A stretch of DNA of 49,137 nt from Oerskovia merdavium (lineage in GTDB: Bacteria; Actinomycetota; Actinomycetes; Actinomycetales; Cellulomonadaceae), in the NCBI RefSeq assembly GCF_014836755.1, contig NZ_JACSQF010000006.1:1-49137 (forward strand), read 5' to 3'. Shown one piece after another: positions 7,940 to 17,885 of the stretch. Position numbers and translations under genes: made by a program. The notes under the pieces were generated by a model, which worked only from the letters and a program-made list of their open reading frames with translations, did no database searches and was not told the origin of the DNA. Each line of letters begins with the position of its first letter. Position 1 is the stretch's first letter.

Positions 7940-10229
7940 TCAACGTCCTCGACGATGCCGACGTCCTTCGGCAGCACCGGTCTGCGTGGTGTGATCTCGC
8001 GTGCCACGAAGCTCGTGCCGCACGACCTGCCGGCCGTCGTCGAGCACCACGGTCAGCTCGGCACCTCGGCCCGGAGGTAGTGCACGCACGGTGACCTGAC
8101 CCGCGAGCGCACCCCGGACGTGACCGGCTGCCTCCGCAACCGTCGTGGGGTCGACCAGGGGCTGCCCGCGGTCGTCGAGCAGACGCACGTCGACGCCTCT
8201 GGAGCGCGCCTGTGCGCACGCCTCCACCATGTCGGCCGTGGCGAGGCCCGGAGCGCGGAGCCGGTCCCGCAGCCCGGCCTCGATCAGTGTCGCGTCGGCG
8301 CGCTGGACGTCGGTGAGGCTTCGGCCGCGCGCGAGAACCTGGAGGGTGGGCCCGACGATCTCTGCGACCTCCTCGAGGCGTTGCCGCCCGGCCTCGACGG
8401 CAGCGTTCATGGCGTTCGCCTGCGAGGTCGCCCGTGCTCCGGCGGCCCGGTGCGCCGTGACCGATGCGACGAGCCCGACGAGCATGCGTCGCCACATCGT
8501 GCCGACGATGATCGCGGCCGTCGGTTTGAGCAGGAGCTCGAGCACCTCGGGCGCGTCCAGCCGTTGCCCCACGGCCCACGCGGTCAGGACGAGAAGCAGG
8601 GCGGAGCCCGCACCGCACGCGCCGCGGACCCGTCCCCGCACGGCCGCCAGCCCCACCTGGTAGCCCGCCAGGTACACCAGCGCGGTCCAGACCCCCGACG
8701 AGTCGGCTGCCAGGGTCAGGACGATCACCGCTGCGAGCGGAGCAAGCAGCGCGAGAGCCGCCCTGCGCGACGAGAGGTGGTCGGGCCCGTGCGACGTCAG
8801 TGCGAGCAGGGAGGAGAACAGCGCGAGGAGTGCGACCGCGAGCGCGAGCGGGCCAGGGGAGTCCTCCCGGCCCAGGAGCACGTGCGCCGCCACCGTGCAC
8901 CACACGTAGGCGAGCGCGAGCCGCGCGCCCCTGGTGCCGAGCCCGGAGGGCACCAGGTCGGGCCACGGCGTACGACCGGTCGACAGGTTTCCGGTGCCCC
9001 GCTCGTCCGGGAGCGCCTGCCCGCCGTCGGCGCGGCCGGTCGGGGTGAGGGCTTCGCTCAGGTGGCGGTTCCAGGAGAGCGTCACGCACGTGCCGCGCCC
9101 GCGCTCAGAGGTGATGACGGCGTCCCCGCCGGGGACCGCGGTCATGCGGCCGACGATGCTCGTCCTGATGCCGACGGAGTCCGTCCCTGCCCGGTGAGGG
9201 TCGAACCCGACGCCGTCGTCGATGACTTCCACGGTCAGCCCGGAAGAGTCCGACACGAGGGTCACGTGGACGCTGACCTGCTCCTGGGTGCCGCTCCTGG
9301 CATGGATCAGGCTGTTGCGCAGCGCTTCAGCCATGGCCGACACGACAGCATCCACGACAGGGGGCGGCACCGTGACCGCCTCGCACCGGCTCGTCACCCG
9401 GGCCGTGGGGTGGACCTGTGCGACACGGGCCTGGACGAGCGTCACGATCGAGTCGACCTGACCGACCGGGTCGCCGCCCCCCCGCGCCCAGGAACCCCAG
9501 CGCGCGTCGCGCCGGGGCGACGAGCGTGGAGCCGACCCCCTCGGCCGCTCGGCCGGCGAACACGAGAGTCGAGAGGATCTCGTCGTGGACGATGCTGACG
9601 AAGCGCTGCTGCTCGGCCGCTGCGGCCTCGGCCTCGAGGCGCCCGTGCTCACGCCGCTCCGCATCGCGCTCCGAGCGGGCGAGCTGCTGGAGCTGGCGGC
9701 GGAGCGCGACGAAGACGGCGACGAACGCCATGTTGCCCAGGTGGATCGGCGTCTGGAGGACGACGTCCAGAGGCACGGAACCCTGGACCGCCCAGATCGC
9801 GACAGGAACGGCCAGGGCGAAGGCCTGGGACAGCACGAGAGCCCACTGCCAGCGCACGAGCAGGACGAGGAGCGAGACCGCCACCGGCTCGAGCTCCCAC
9901 ACCCACGGGACGGAGGACGCGCCGGACGTCTCCGCGAGAGGCCATGTCAGCGCGAGGGCGAGGCTCAGTGCAGGGATCGTCGCCCAGAACGCGCGCAGCG
10001 CGCGCGCCGGGACCGTTCGGGCGAGTGCTACGAGCACCAGGATCAGCGCCGCCAGGACGACTGCGGCGACGTTCCACCACCCGGCAGCGTCCCCCCACCG
10101 CTCGATCGCGACCGGGACGGTGATCAGGACGAGCGCGGAGCCGCCGAGCGCGATGAGCAGGCCGACCCGACGATCGGCGGTGATCGACGAGGAGGCCCCC
10201 GCGACCCGAGGTGCTGCGAAGCCGGTCAC
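7940..10229 (-). pseudogene. Sensor histidine kinase with frameshift; two membrane/kinase-like halves
   Basis: Two minus-strand frames make one gene of about 762 codons. The first (10229 to ~9484) has six hydrophobic helices and the dimerisation/phosphoacceptor helix FVSIVHDEILSTLVFAGR. The second (~9476 to 7940) starts with GGDPVGQVDSIVTL, then a HATPase domain (MAEALRNSLIHA as N-box, VIDDGVGFDP as G1-box). It continues into a second set of membrane helices (AYVWCTVAAHVLL onward) and a helical, kinase-like but motif-poor C terminus. The frames join at a G7 tract (C7 on the plus strand, 9477-9483). Removing one G restores LGAGGGDPVGQ. This may be a sequencing error or a true lesion. The GTG start overlaps the response regulator stop (GTGA), so the pair is translationally coupled. 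Confidence 0.85.
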
Positions 10230-10900
10230 CGAGGTGGCGCCAGCATCCCGTCCTCGACCGCGCGGCGGTAGAGGTCGACCTTGGTGTGGGCCTGCCGATC
10301 GACGGCCGCGTACTTGGTCCGGATCCGTCGGACGTGATCCAGGACGGTCTCTCGGGTGATCCCGAGCATCCGAGCGACACGGTCCGCCTTCTCGCCTGAG
10401 GCGTACAGCTCGAGCACCTGGCTCTCGCGAGCGGTCAGGCCCGCGTCCTGCACGGCTGCGTCGGCGTCGATCGCCGCTGCCCAGTCGACGCTGGCCACGA
10501 TCTCTCCTCGCGCCGCGGCCCGGAGCGCGTCGACCAGCGTCGCAGGCGACTCTGACTTGCGGATCATCCCGGCCACCCCGGACCTTGCTGCCTGCCGGAC
10601 CAAGGCCGGGTCGTCACCGGAGGTGTACGCCACGACGGTCACCCCGAGCCGGCGAAGCCGTTCCAGGTTCTGCGCGGGGGTCGTGCGGTCCGCCAGCCGG
10701 AGATCGAGAAGGACGAGGTCCAGGTCCGGCGCGGCGTCGACGAGCTCGCTGACCGTCGCCGCGCGCGCGACCAGGGCGAGGTCGTCGTGCTGATCAAGGA
10801 TGGCTTCGACTCCCAGCCCGACCGCTGCGTGGTCGTCGACGATCCCGACGCGACGCCGAGGACCTGGATCGGGCGGCGGGGCGTGGGGCGTGCGGTTCAT
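10226..10900 (-). CDS. LuxR/NarL-family response regulator
   Basis: A 224-residue response regulator. The receiver domain (~residues 15-130) has the acidic pair VGIVDDH, the phosphoacceptor in LVLLDLRLAD, Thr/Ser in AYTSGD and the Lys in IRKSE. The C-terminal LuxR helix-turn-helix is LTARESQVLELYASG, then MLGITRETVLDHVRRIRTKY. The ATG at 10900 begins MNRTPHAP; longer frames run into low-complexity sequence. It is coupled to the kinase gene by a GTGA overlap and is divergent from the four-gene SHOCT/LapA operon at 11077, a likely target by position. Confidence 0.93.
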   Translation of the reverse strand: MNRTPHAPPPDPGPRRRVGIVDDHAAVGLGVEAILDQHDDLALVARAATVSELVDAAPDLDLVLLDLRLADRTTPAQNLERLRRLGVTVVAYTSGDDPALVRQAARSGVAGMIRKSESPATLVDALRAAARGEIVASVDWAAAIDADAAVQDAGLTARESQVLELYASGEKADRVARMLGITRETVLDHVRRIRTKYAAVDRQAHTKVDLYRRAVEDGMLAPPR

Positions 10901-10989
10901 CGGTGCCGTCCTCGCAGCCGGGTCGTGGTCGCGTCGATCGTAGCCCCGTGCCCCGTCACGGCCGGACCCGCCGAGCACCTCATCACCCA

Positions 10990-11034
10990 CCCCCACAACT
11001 GGGGGATACCCCGGGATCGAACGCTCGCCCGGGG
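10990..11034. promoter_or_regulatory. Paired dyads in the response-regulator / SHOCT-operon intergenic region
   Basis: CCCCC-acaact-GGGGG (10990-11005) is followed by CCCCGGG-N12-CCCGGGG (11009-11034), 43 nt before the ATG at 11077. They are possible binding sites or UTR hairpins for the rightward operon. No consensus is recognised. Confidence 0.3.
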
Positions 11035-11076
11035 CTACGTTCCCTAGGAAACCCCTCTCGACCGAACGGAACCTCG

Positions 11077-11457
11077 ATGACCTTCTGGCAGTCCGCCCTC
11101 CTCGTCGTGGAGATCTTCTTCTTCATGGCCTACCTCGTGATCCTGTTCCACGTCCTCTCCGACCTCTTCCGTGACCGGGGGCTCGGCGGTGTCGCCAAGG
11201 CGGCCTGGATCCTGTTCCTCGTGCTCGTCCCGGTCCTGACGGCCCTCGTCTACGTGATCGCCCGCGGCCGTGGCATGGCACAGCGCCAGAACGCCGCCGT
11301 CGACGCCGCGCGCCAGCGCACCGACGACTACATCCGTCAGGTGGCCGCGACGTCTCCGGCCCAGGACGTCGCAGCCGCCAAGGCGCTGCTGGACTCCGGT
11401 GCGATCACCTCCGACGAGTTCGACCGCCTCAAGGCAGTGGCCCTGGCCGCGGCATGA
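11077..11457 (+). CDS. SHOCT/PLDc_N-type membrane protein
   Basis: A 126-residue protein with two N-terminal membrane helices (LLVVEIFFFMAYLVILFHVL and WILFLVLVPVLTALVYVIA), in the arrangement of PLDc_N domains. A cytosolic stretch follows, ending in a SHOCT motif (AKALLDSGAITSDEFDRLKA). SHOCT motifs are short oligomerisation helices found at the ends of many bacterial membrane proteins. It is the first gene of a four-gene operon and overlaps the next gene by ATGA. Its function is unknown; envelope stress is a guess from family company. Confidence 0.88.
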   Translation: MTFWQSALLVVEIFFFMAYLVILFHVLSDLFRDRGLGGVAKAAWILFLVLVPVLTALVYVIARGRGMAQRQNAAVDAARQRTDDYIRQVAATSPAQDVAAAKALLDSGAITSDEFDRLKAVALAAA

Positions 11458-11711
11458 CGAACCAGGCACCGCAGGCGAGCACGGGACGCTGGACGACCTT
11501 CCTGGCCAAGCGCTGGCTGAGCATCGTCCTGGTCGCACTGACCGTGGTCTTCGTCGCGCAGAACCAGCAGGAGGTCTCGTTCAGCCTGCTGTGGGCCACC
11601 TTCTTCGCGCCGCTGTGGGTCGTGCTCGCGATCGTCCTGGTCGTCGGGTTGCTCGCCGGCGGTCTGCGCGTCAGGTCCAAGCACAAGGCGGCCGCTCGTG
11701 GCCGCCGGTAG
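11454..11711 (+). CDS. LapA/DUF1049-like small membrane protein
   Basis: An 85-residue protein with two hydrophobic helices. The first is RWLSIVLVALTVVFVAQN followed by QQEVSFSLLW, the hallmark QN...V.F.LL pattern of LapA/DUF1049 proteins. A basic tail (SKHKAAARGRR) is predicted to be cytosolic. Family members in Gram-negatives work with lipopolysaccharide assembly. The actinobacterial role is unknown. The start overlaps the previous stop (ATGA). Confidence 0.87.
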   Translation: MTNQAPQASTGRWTTFLAKRWLSIVLVALTVVFVAQNQQEVSFSLLWATFFAPLWVVLAIVLVVGLLAGGLRVRSKHKAAARGRR

Positions 11712-11763
11712 CCCGACGGGGTGCGTGGAGCACGGGAATCCGTCCACCGACCAAGGAAGTGTC

Positions 11764-12225
11764 ATGCGTGACCAGAACGAAGCGTCAGATGAGGTCTGGG
11801 GTCCCGTCTCGTGCCTCCTCCTCGAAGTGCCACCGGGCGCGAACGTCGGCCCGGGCGTCGTCGAGCTCCTGCACCTGGTCGACTCGCGAGCGGTCCGCCT
11901 GCTCGACATCGAGGTCGTCGAGCACACCCGGACCGGCCTGCGAAAGGTCGACGACGCCGACTGGTTCTGGAGGCTTGCGCCACCCGTCATCGAGCTGGTC
12001 GGGTCCTCGTCGGACCTGCTCGACGACGAAGACCTCCGGGTCGTCGCGGACCGGCTCGCACTCGGGTCCGTCGGCATCGTCGTGGTCTACGAGTCCTTGG
12101 TCATGCGCGACGTCGTCGACAGGTTCGCGAGCCACGGAGTCGAGGCCGTCCACTCCTTCGCCCTCCTGCCCGGCGACCTCGAGCTGGCGCTCGACCAGAG
12201 CGAGCCCGTGAGGAGCGGCACATGA
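11764..12225 (+). CDS. DUF6325-like protein
   Basis: A 153-residue soluble protein with the pattern PGVVELLHLVDSRAVRLLDIEVVE, typical of DUF6325-type proteins that accompany SHOCT proteins in actinobacteria. The family has no assigned activity. The ATG at 11764 follows AAGGAAGTGTC. The last base of its stop overlaps the next ATG (ATGA), placing it in the same operon. Confidence 0.8.
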   Translation: MRDQNEASDEVWGPVSCLLLEVPPGANVGPGVVELLHLVDSRAVRLLDIEVVEHTRTGLRKVDDADWFWRLAPPVIELVGSSSDLLDDEDLRVVADRLALGSVGIVVVYESLVMRDVVDRFASHGVEAVHSFALLPGDLELALDQSEPVRSGT

Positions 12226-12521
12226 GCCTCTTCCGGACAGCGAGCAAGGTCGCGGTCGCGAGCTCGGTCCACGGGCGGGTCCAGCAACGCCAGCGAGCGC
12301 GATGGGCCGCCGAGGACCAGGGCGCGAGCGCGGGGGTGGCGGCAGCTCGTCCGGCAGCCGGATCGAACCCGGCCGGCGGCTCGGCGCTGACACCCGTGCT
12401 CGACGCCATCCCGGACGTCGAGCGCCGGATCCAGCTCCTCCAGCAGCTCGTCGAGCTCCGCGACGCCGGGGTGCTCACCGATGCCGAGCTGGCGACCCAG
12501 AAGGTCCGGGTGCTGGGTTGA
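12222..12521 (+). CDS. Small SHOCT-domain protein
   Basis: A 99-residue protein. A basic N-terminal helix and an Ala/Gly/Pro-rich linker lead to a C-terminal SHOCT motif (IQLLQQLVELRDAGVLTDAELATQK). It has no membrane helix, so it probably associates with the SHOCT membrane protein encoded first in the operon. The start has AGGAGC upstream and overlaps the DUF6325 stop. A strong terminator follows. Confidence 0.85.
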   Translation: MSLFRTASKVAVASSVHGRVQQRQRARWAAEDQGASAGVAAARPAAGSNPAGGSALTPVLDAIPDVERRIQLLQQLVELRDAGVLTDAELATQKVRVLG

Positions 12522-12525
12522 TGCC

Positions 12526-12579
12526 GGCGAAGGACCGGCCGCGCGTGCACAGGTTGCGCGCTGTGGCCGGTCCTTCGCC
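12526..12579. terminator. Hairpin terminator after the SHOCT operon
   Basis: A perfect 15-bp stem, GGCGAAGGACCGGCC (12526-12540) with its complement at 12565-12579, around a 24-nt loop. It starts 5 nt after the stop codon. It also faces the convergent AKR gene ending at 12694. Confidence 0.8.
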
Positions 12580-12693
12580 CGGGCGCGACATCGAGCCCGA
12601 GCGGGTGGCGCCGATGCCCGGTGGGTCCGGCTGTACCGTCCAGCCAGCGCGGGACGAGACGAGGACGTGCGGCTCCGGCCCGACGGGTCTCCC

Positions 12694-14431
<1,738 letters not shown>

Positions 14432-14873
14432 CTCGGAGCGGGGCGTCAAGCCCGTCGCGCGCAGGTCGCTGACTGCGTGTCCTGCGCGGAGACGGGCCCA
14501 GGCTGCGCGTGGACAGCGGGTGCTCGGCGAGCGCGCGGCCGCGACCTGCCCGTGTTCGACGCGCTGGGATCGGTCGGTGTCGACCAGTCGGACTCACCTC
14601 CGCAGGGTGTTGACACGGCATGTGTGAGCGCTAACATGGCATTCACTGTCACGTGCGGCAAAGTCTGACGCACGCTCGCCGGTCGCCGAGCACCCGCTCG
14701 GGGAGGCGCGGTCGACAGTTCCGCTCGATGGCGAGCGGGCACCCTTCGTCGGGTGTCCTGGGCCTCACGGCTGAGTCCCTTGCTGGCCTCGTCGACGGTG
14801 ACGGCCCGATCTTCGGGGGAGAGCCCCGGATCGACCGGTCTGGCAGGAAGTACGTCCCGACAAAGGAGTTGAC
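14432..14873. other. Intergenic region with the GH43 promoter and long leader
   Basis: 442 nt without a recognised gene. The right part holds a promoter with an overlapping LacI-type operator (14610-14637), followed by a leader of about 230 nt before the GH43 start. No tRNA, riboswitch or conserved ORF was recognised in the rest. Confidence 0.6.
14610..14637 (+). promoter_or_regulatory. Promoter with LacI-type operator, GH43 cluster
   Basis: TTGACA (14610-14615) and TAACAT (14632-14637), spaced 16 bp, form a good sigma-70-type promoter. The operator TGTGAGCGCTAACA (14623-14636), a LacI/GalR-type dyad centred on GC, overlaps the spacer and -10. A bound repressor would exclude RNA polymerase. 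The same 17 bases (TGTGTGAGCGCTAACAT) recur at 44554-44570 before the GH127 gene. Confidence 0.85.
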
Positions 14874-17762
14874 GTGACAGGAGCAAGACGACGCCGGGTG
14901 CACACGATGGTCGGAGGGACCCTCCTCGTGGGGCTGCTGGTCCCCACCGCCGTCGCCGCGGAGGTGTCGCCGCCGCCGTCGGGCCTGACCTCGACGGACA
15001 ACGGCGACGGGACGTACGGGGTTCCCCTGCTGAACAGCGACGTGCCGGACATCAGCGTGGCGCGGGTGCCCGCTGCGGAGAGCACGGAAGGGCGTGACGT
15101 CTACTACATGATCAGCACGACCATGCACCTGAGTCCGGGCGCACCGATCATGAAGTCGTACGACCTGGTGAACTGGGAGACGGTCAACTACGTCTACGAC
15201 CGGCTGGGCATCGGTGACGCTCCCTCCCTGCGCAACGGCCAGAACTCCTACGGCGAAGGGCAGTGGGCCTCGTCGTTGCGCTACCACGACGGCAGGTTCT
15301 ACGTGGCGTTCAACACCAACAACCTCGGTGGTGCCTACGTCTACAGCACGGACGACATCGAGGACGGAACCTGGGAGAAGGTTGCGCTCGGCCGAGGGTT
15401 CCACGACCTGTCGCTCTTCTTCGACGAGGCCGGCGGGGGGACTCCCTACATCTTCCACGGGTCGGGCAGCACGAGCGCCGTGCAGCTCAGCGACGACCTC
15501 ACGACGATCGTCGCCGAGTACCCCGACATCTTCGGGTCGAAGGACTTCCCCGACTTCCCGATCCTCGCCAGCGGCATGCACTACGAAGGGACCCAGGTCT
15601 CCTACCGCGACGGCTACTACTACATGACGACGATCACCTGGCCGGCCGGCGGCAACCGGCAGGTCGTGCTCTTCCGCTCCAAGGAGCTGCTCGGTCGGTA
15701 CACGGCGGTCGACGGGACGAACACCTACGAGGTGCGCAGCGGCCTGGACTCCGACGGGTTCGCGCAGGGCGGCCTCGTCGACATCGCCTCGGCCGACGGC
15801 GGGACCGACTGGTACGGCATGTTCTTCCGGGACACCTATCCGCTCGGGCGGATCCCCGCCCTGATCCCCGCGACGTGGGAGGACGGGTGGCCGACCTTCG
15901 GTGACGACGGCGTCGTCCACGCAGGAGACACGTTCACCAAGCCGATCACGCTCACGCCCGAGCAGGACCGGGTCGAGCGACTCAAGTCCGTCGTGGCGTC
16001 CGACGACTTCGCCAACGACGCCGAGCACAAGACCTTCCGCGACACCCGCTGGGAGATTCCTGAGGCGCCCGAGTACGACGAGTCCCTGCTCGGGGTCGAG
16101 CTCGTCGACAACCCTGGCTTCGAGGACGCAGGCATCGAGCCCTGGGGGTCTCAGTTCGGCGCGATCATCTCGCGCGACCCGAGCACGGCATCGTCCGGGA
16201 CCGCGGCCCTGCGGGTCACCCACCGGACCGTCAACGGCTCTGCCCCCTACCAACAGCTCGACGGCAGGATCCAGGCAGGCATCACCTACGAGATCTCCGC
16301 ACGCGTGCGCTACACCGAAGGACCCGACACCGTGCGGTTCGACGTCGTGGGTGACTGGGGCACGGGCGTCAAGGTACTCGCCGGCGTCGATGCCGCGAAG
16401 GGGCGGTGGGCGACGATCACCGGTACCTACACGATCCCGGCCGACGCCGACGTGCGTTCCTTCAAGCTCGCCGTCGAGACACCGTGGGCGAACCCGCAGC
16501 CGCCGTCGTCGAGCGTCGGGTACGTGCTCGACGACGTCTCGGTGACGGGCAATGCTCCGCAGCTCGAGCACGTCCACGCCGACGAGGTGGCCTACAACGG
16601 GTCCGACCTGGACCTGGCATGGGAGTGGAACCACAACCCGGACAACCGCTACTGGTCGCTCACCGAGCGCGAAGGATGGTTGCGCCTCACGAACGGGCAC
16701 GTCGTGACGGGCGAGGCCGAGTACAGCAAGTCTCCCGGACGCGACCTGACCTACCTCGAGGAGGCGCGCAACACGCTGTCCCAGCGCACCTTCGGTCCCA
16801 CCGGTTCTGCTGAGACGCGACTGGACGTGTCAGCCATGCTCGACGGCGACGTGGCCGGCCTTGCGGTCTACGGCCGCAGCTTCACCTATGCGGGGATCAA
16901 GCAGGTCGACGGCGCTCGCACCCTGGGTCTCGTGACCCGCCTGCAGCCCTTCGACGAGTCGATCGAGGCCGCCGCGGTCGAGAGCTTCGTCCCTGGGACC
17001 ACGATCGACCTCGGGTCACGCACCGACGTCCGGCTCAAGGCGGACGCCGACTTCTCCTCCACCCCGGGGCAGCTGCGGGTCCAGTTCTCCTACAGCCTCG
17101 ACGGCCGGACCTGGCAGCCGCTCGGCCCCTCGCAGGGGCCCATCGTCATGGACTGGAGCCTGTCGCACTTCATGGCCAACAGGTTCGGTCTCTTCAGCTA
17201 CGCCACCGAGCAGACCGGCGGAACCGTCGACTTCGACTACTACTACCTCAGTGACGTGCTCGATGCGGACGGAGGCGCGGACCGGACGGCGCTCGACGCA
17301 GCGGTCGACGAGGCGCGAGGGCTCGACGAGCAGCGCTACACCCCGGAGTCCTGGACCGTCGTCGAGAAGGCGCTCGGCTGGGCGTTGGCCACCACGTCCC
17401 CGTCCACGCAGAACCAGGTCGATGCCCCGGCTCACGCCCTCTCCGTCTCGCTCGCATCGCTCGTCAGGAGGGACGCCAGCGAGGTCGCGTTCACGGCGGA
17501 GGCCGTCGTCCGACCGGTCGCAGGCAAGGACGTCGTCACGGTCCGGGTGATCAACGGCGAGGACGCCCCCGTGGACGTGACCGTCGCGACGTCGTACGGG
17601 ACCAAGACGTTCACGGCCGTCGCACCCGGCAAGAGCGCCCAGCAGTCGTTCGCCACCCGGCTCGCAGCCGTTCCCGCAGGAGAAGCGACCGTCACGGTCA
17701 CCCGGACGGTCGACGACCTGACGACCTCGCGCGTCGTCGCCTACGGCCGGACCGGGTCGTAG
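14874..17762 (+). CDS. Secreted GH43 beta-xylosidase/arabinofuranosidase with internal CBM
   Basis: A 962-residue exported enzyme. An RRRR signal peptide (residues 1-29, cut near AVAA-EV) is followed by a five-blade GH43 catalytic domain (~35-365; putative base Asp59 in SDVPDISV; GQWASSLRYHDGRFYVAF). Next come a CBM4/9-like jelly-roll (~405-558, NPGFEDAGIEPWG), a GH43 C-terminal concanavalin-like domain (~575-790), a short helical FIVAR-like segment and a ~90-residue tail shared with two other enzymes here. The CBM sits between the catalytic and C-terminal domains, which are usually adjacent. The GTG start follows AAAGGAG. Expression is probably controlled by the LacI-type operator upstream. 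Exact substrate (xylo- or arabino-oligosaccharides) is not decided by sequence alone. Confidence 0.92.
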   Translation: MTGARRRRVHTMVGGTLLVGLLVPTAVAAEVSPPPSGLTSTDNGDGTYGVPLLNSDVPDISVARVPAAESTEGRDVYYMISTTMHLSPGAPIMKSYDLVNWETVNYVYDRLGIGDAPSLRNGQNSYGEGQWASSLRYHDGRFYVAFNTNNLGGAYVYSTDDIEDGTWEKVALGRGFHDLSLFFDEAGGGTPYIFHGSGSTSAVQLSDDLTTIVAEYPDIFGSKDFPDFPILASGMHYEGTQVSYRDGYYYMTTITWPAGGNRQVVLFRSKELLGRYTAVDGTNTYEVRSGLDSDGFAQGGLVDIASADGGTDWYGMFFRDTYPLGRIPALIPATWEDGWPTFGDDGVVHAGDTFTKPITLTPEQDRVERLKSVVASDDFANDAEHKTFRDTRWEIPEAPEYDESLLGVELVDNPGFEDAGIEPWGSQFGAIISRDPSTASSGTAALRVTHRTVNGSAPYQQLDGRIQAGITYEISARVRYTEGPDTVRFDVVGDWGTGVKVLAGVDAAKGRWATITGTYTIPADADVRSFKLAVETPWANPQPPSSSVGYVLDDVSVTGNAPQLEHVHADEVAYNGSDLDLAWEWNHNPDNRYWSLTEREGWLRLTNGHVVTGEAEYSKSPGRDLTYLEEARNTLSQRTFGPTGSAETRLDVSAMLDGDVAGLAVYGRSFTYAGIKQVDGARTLGLVTRLQPFDESIEAAAVESFVPGTTIDLGSRTDVRLKADADFSSTPGQLRVQFSYSLDGRTWQPLGPSQGPIVMDWSLSHFMANRFGLFSYATEQTGGTVDFDYYYLSDVLDADGGADRTALDAAVDEARGLDEQRYTPESWTVVEKALGWALATTSPSTQNQVDAPAHALSVSLASLVRRDASEVAFTAEAVVRPVAGKDVVTVRVINGEDAPVDVTVATSYGTKTFTAVAPGKSAQQSFATRLAAVPAGEATVTVTRTVDDLTTSRVVAYGRTGS

Positions 17763-17771
17763 ATGGCGCGC

Positions 17772-17795
17772 GGCCCCGCCCTCACGGGCGGGGCC
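17772..17795 (+). terminator. Intercistronic hairpin between the two GH43 genes
   Basis: A perfect 10-bp GC stem, GGCCCCGCCC-tcac-GGGCGGGGCC, begins 9 nt after the first GH43 stop. It may end the first transcript, or stabilise it while the second gene is read through. The second gene has no obvious promoter of its own in the remaining 90 nt. Confidence 0.65.
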
Positions 17796-17885
17796 AGGTC
17801 CCCGGAGGCCACCACTCGTGCCGCGGCCCGACGTCGCGGCGGCACAGCACCACCCATGGAAGACCGACAGAGCAAGGAGGCTCTT

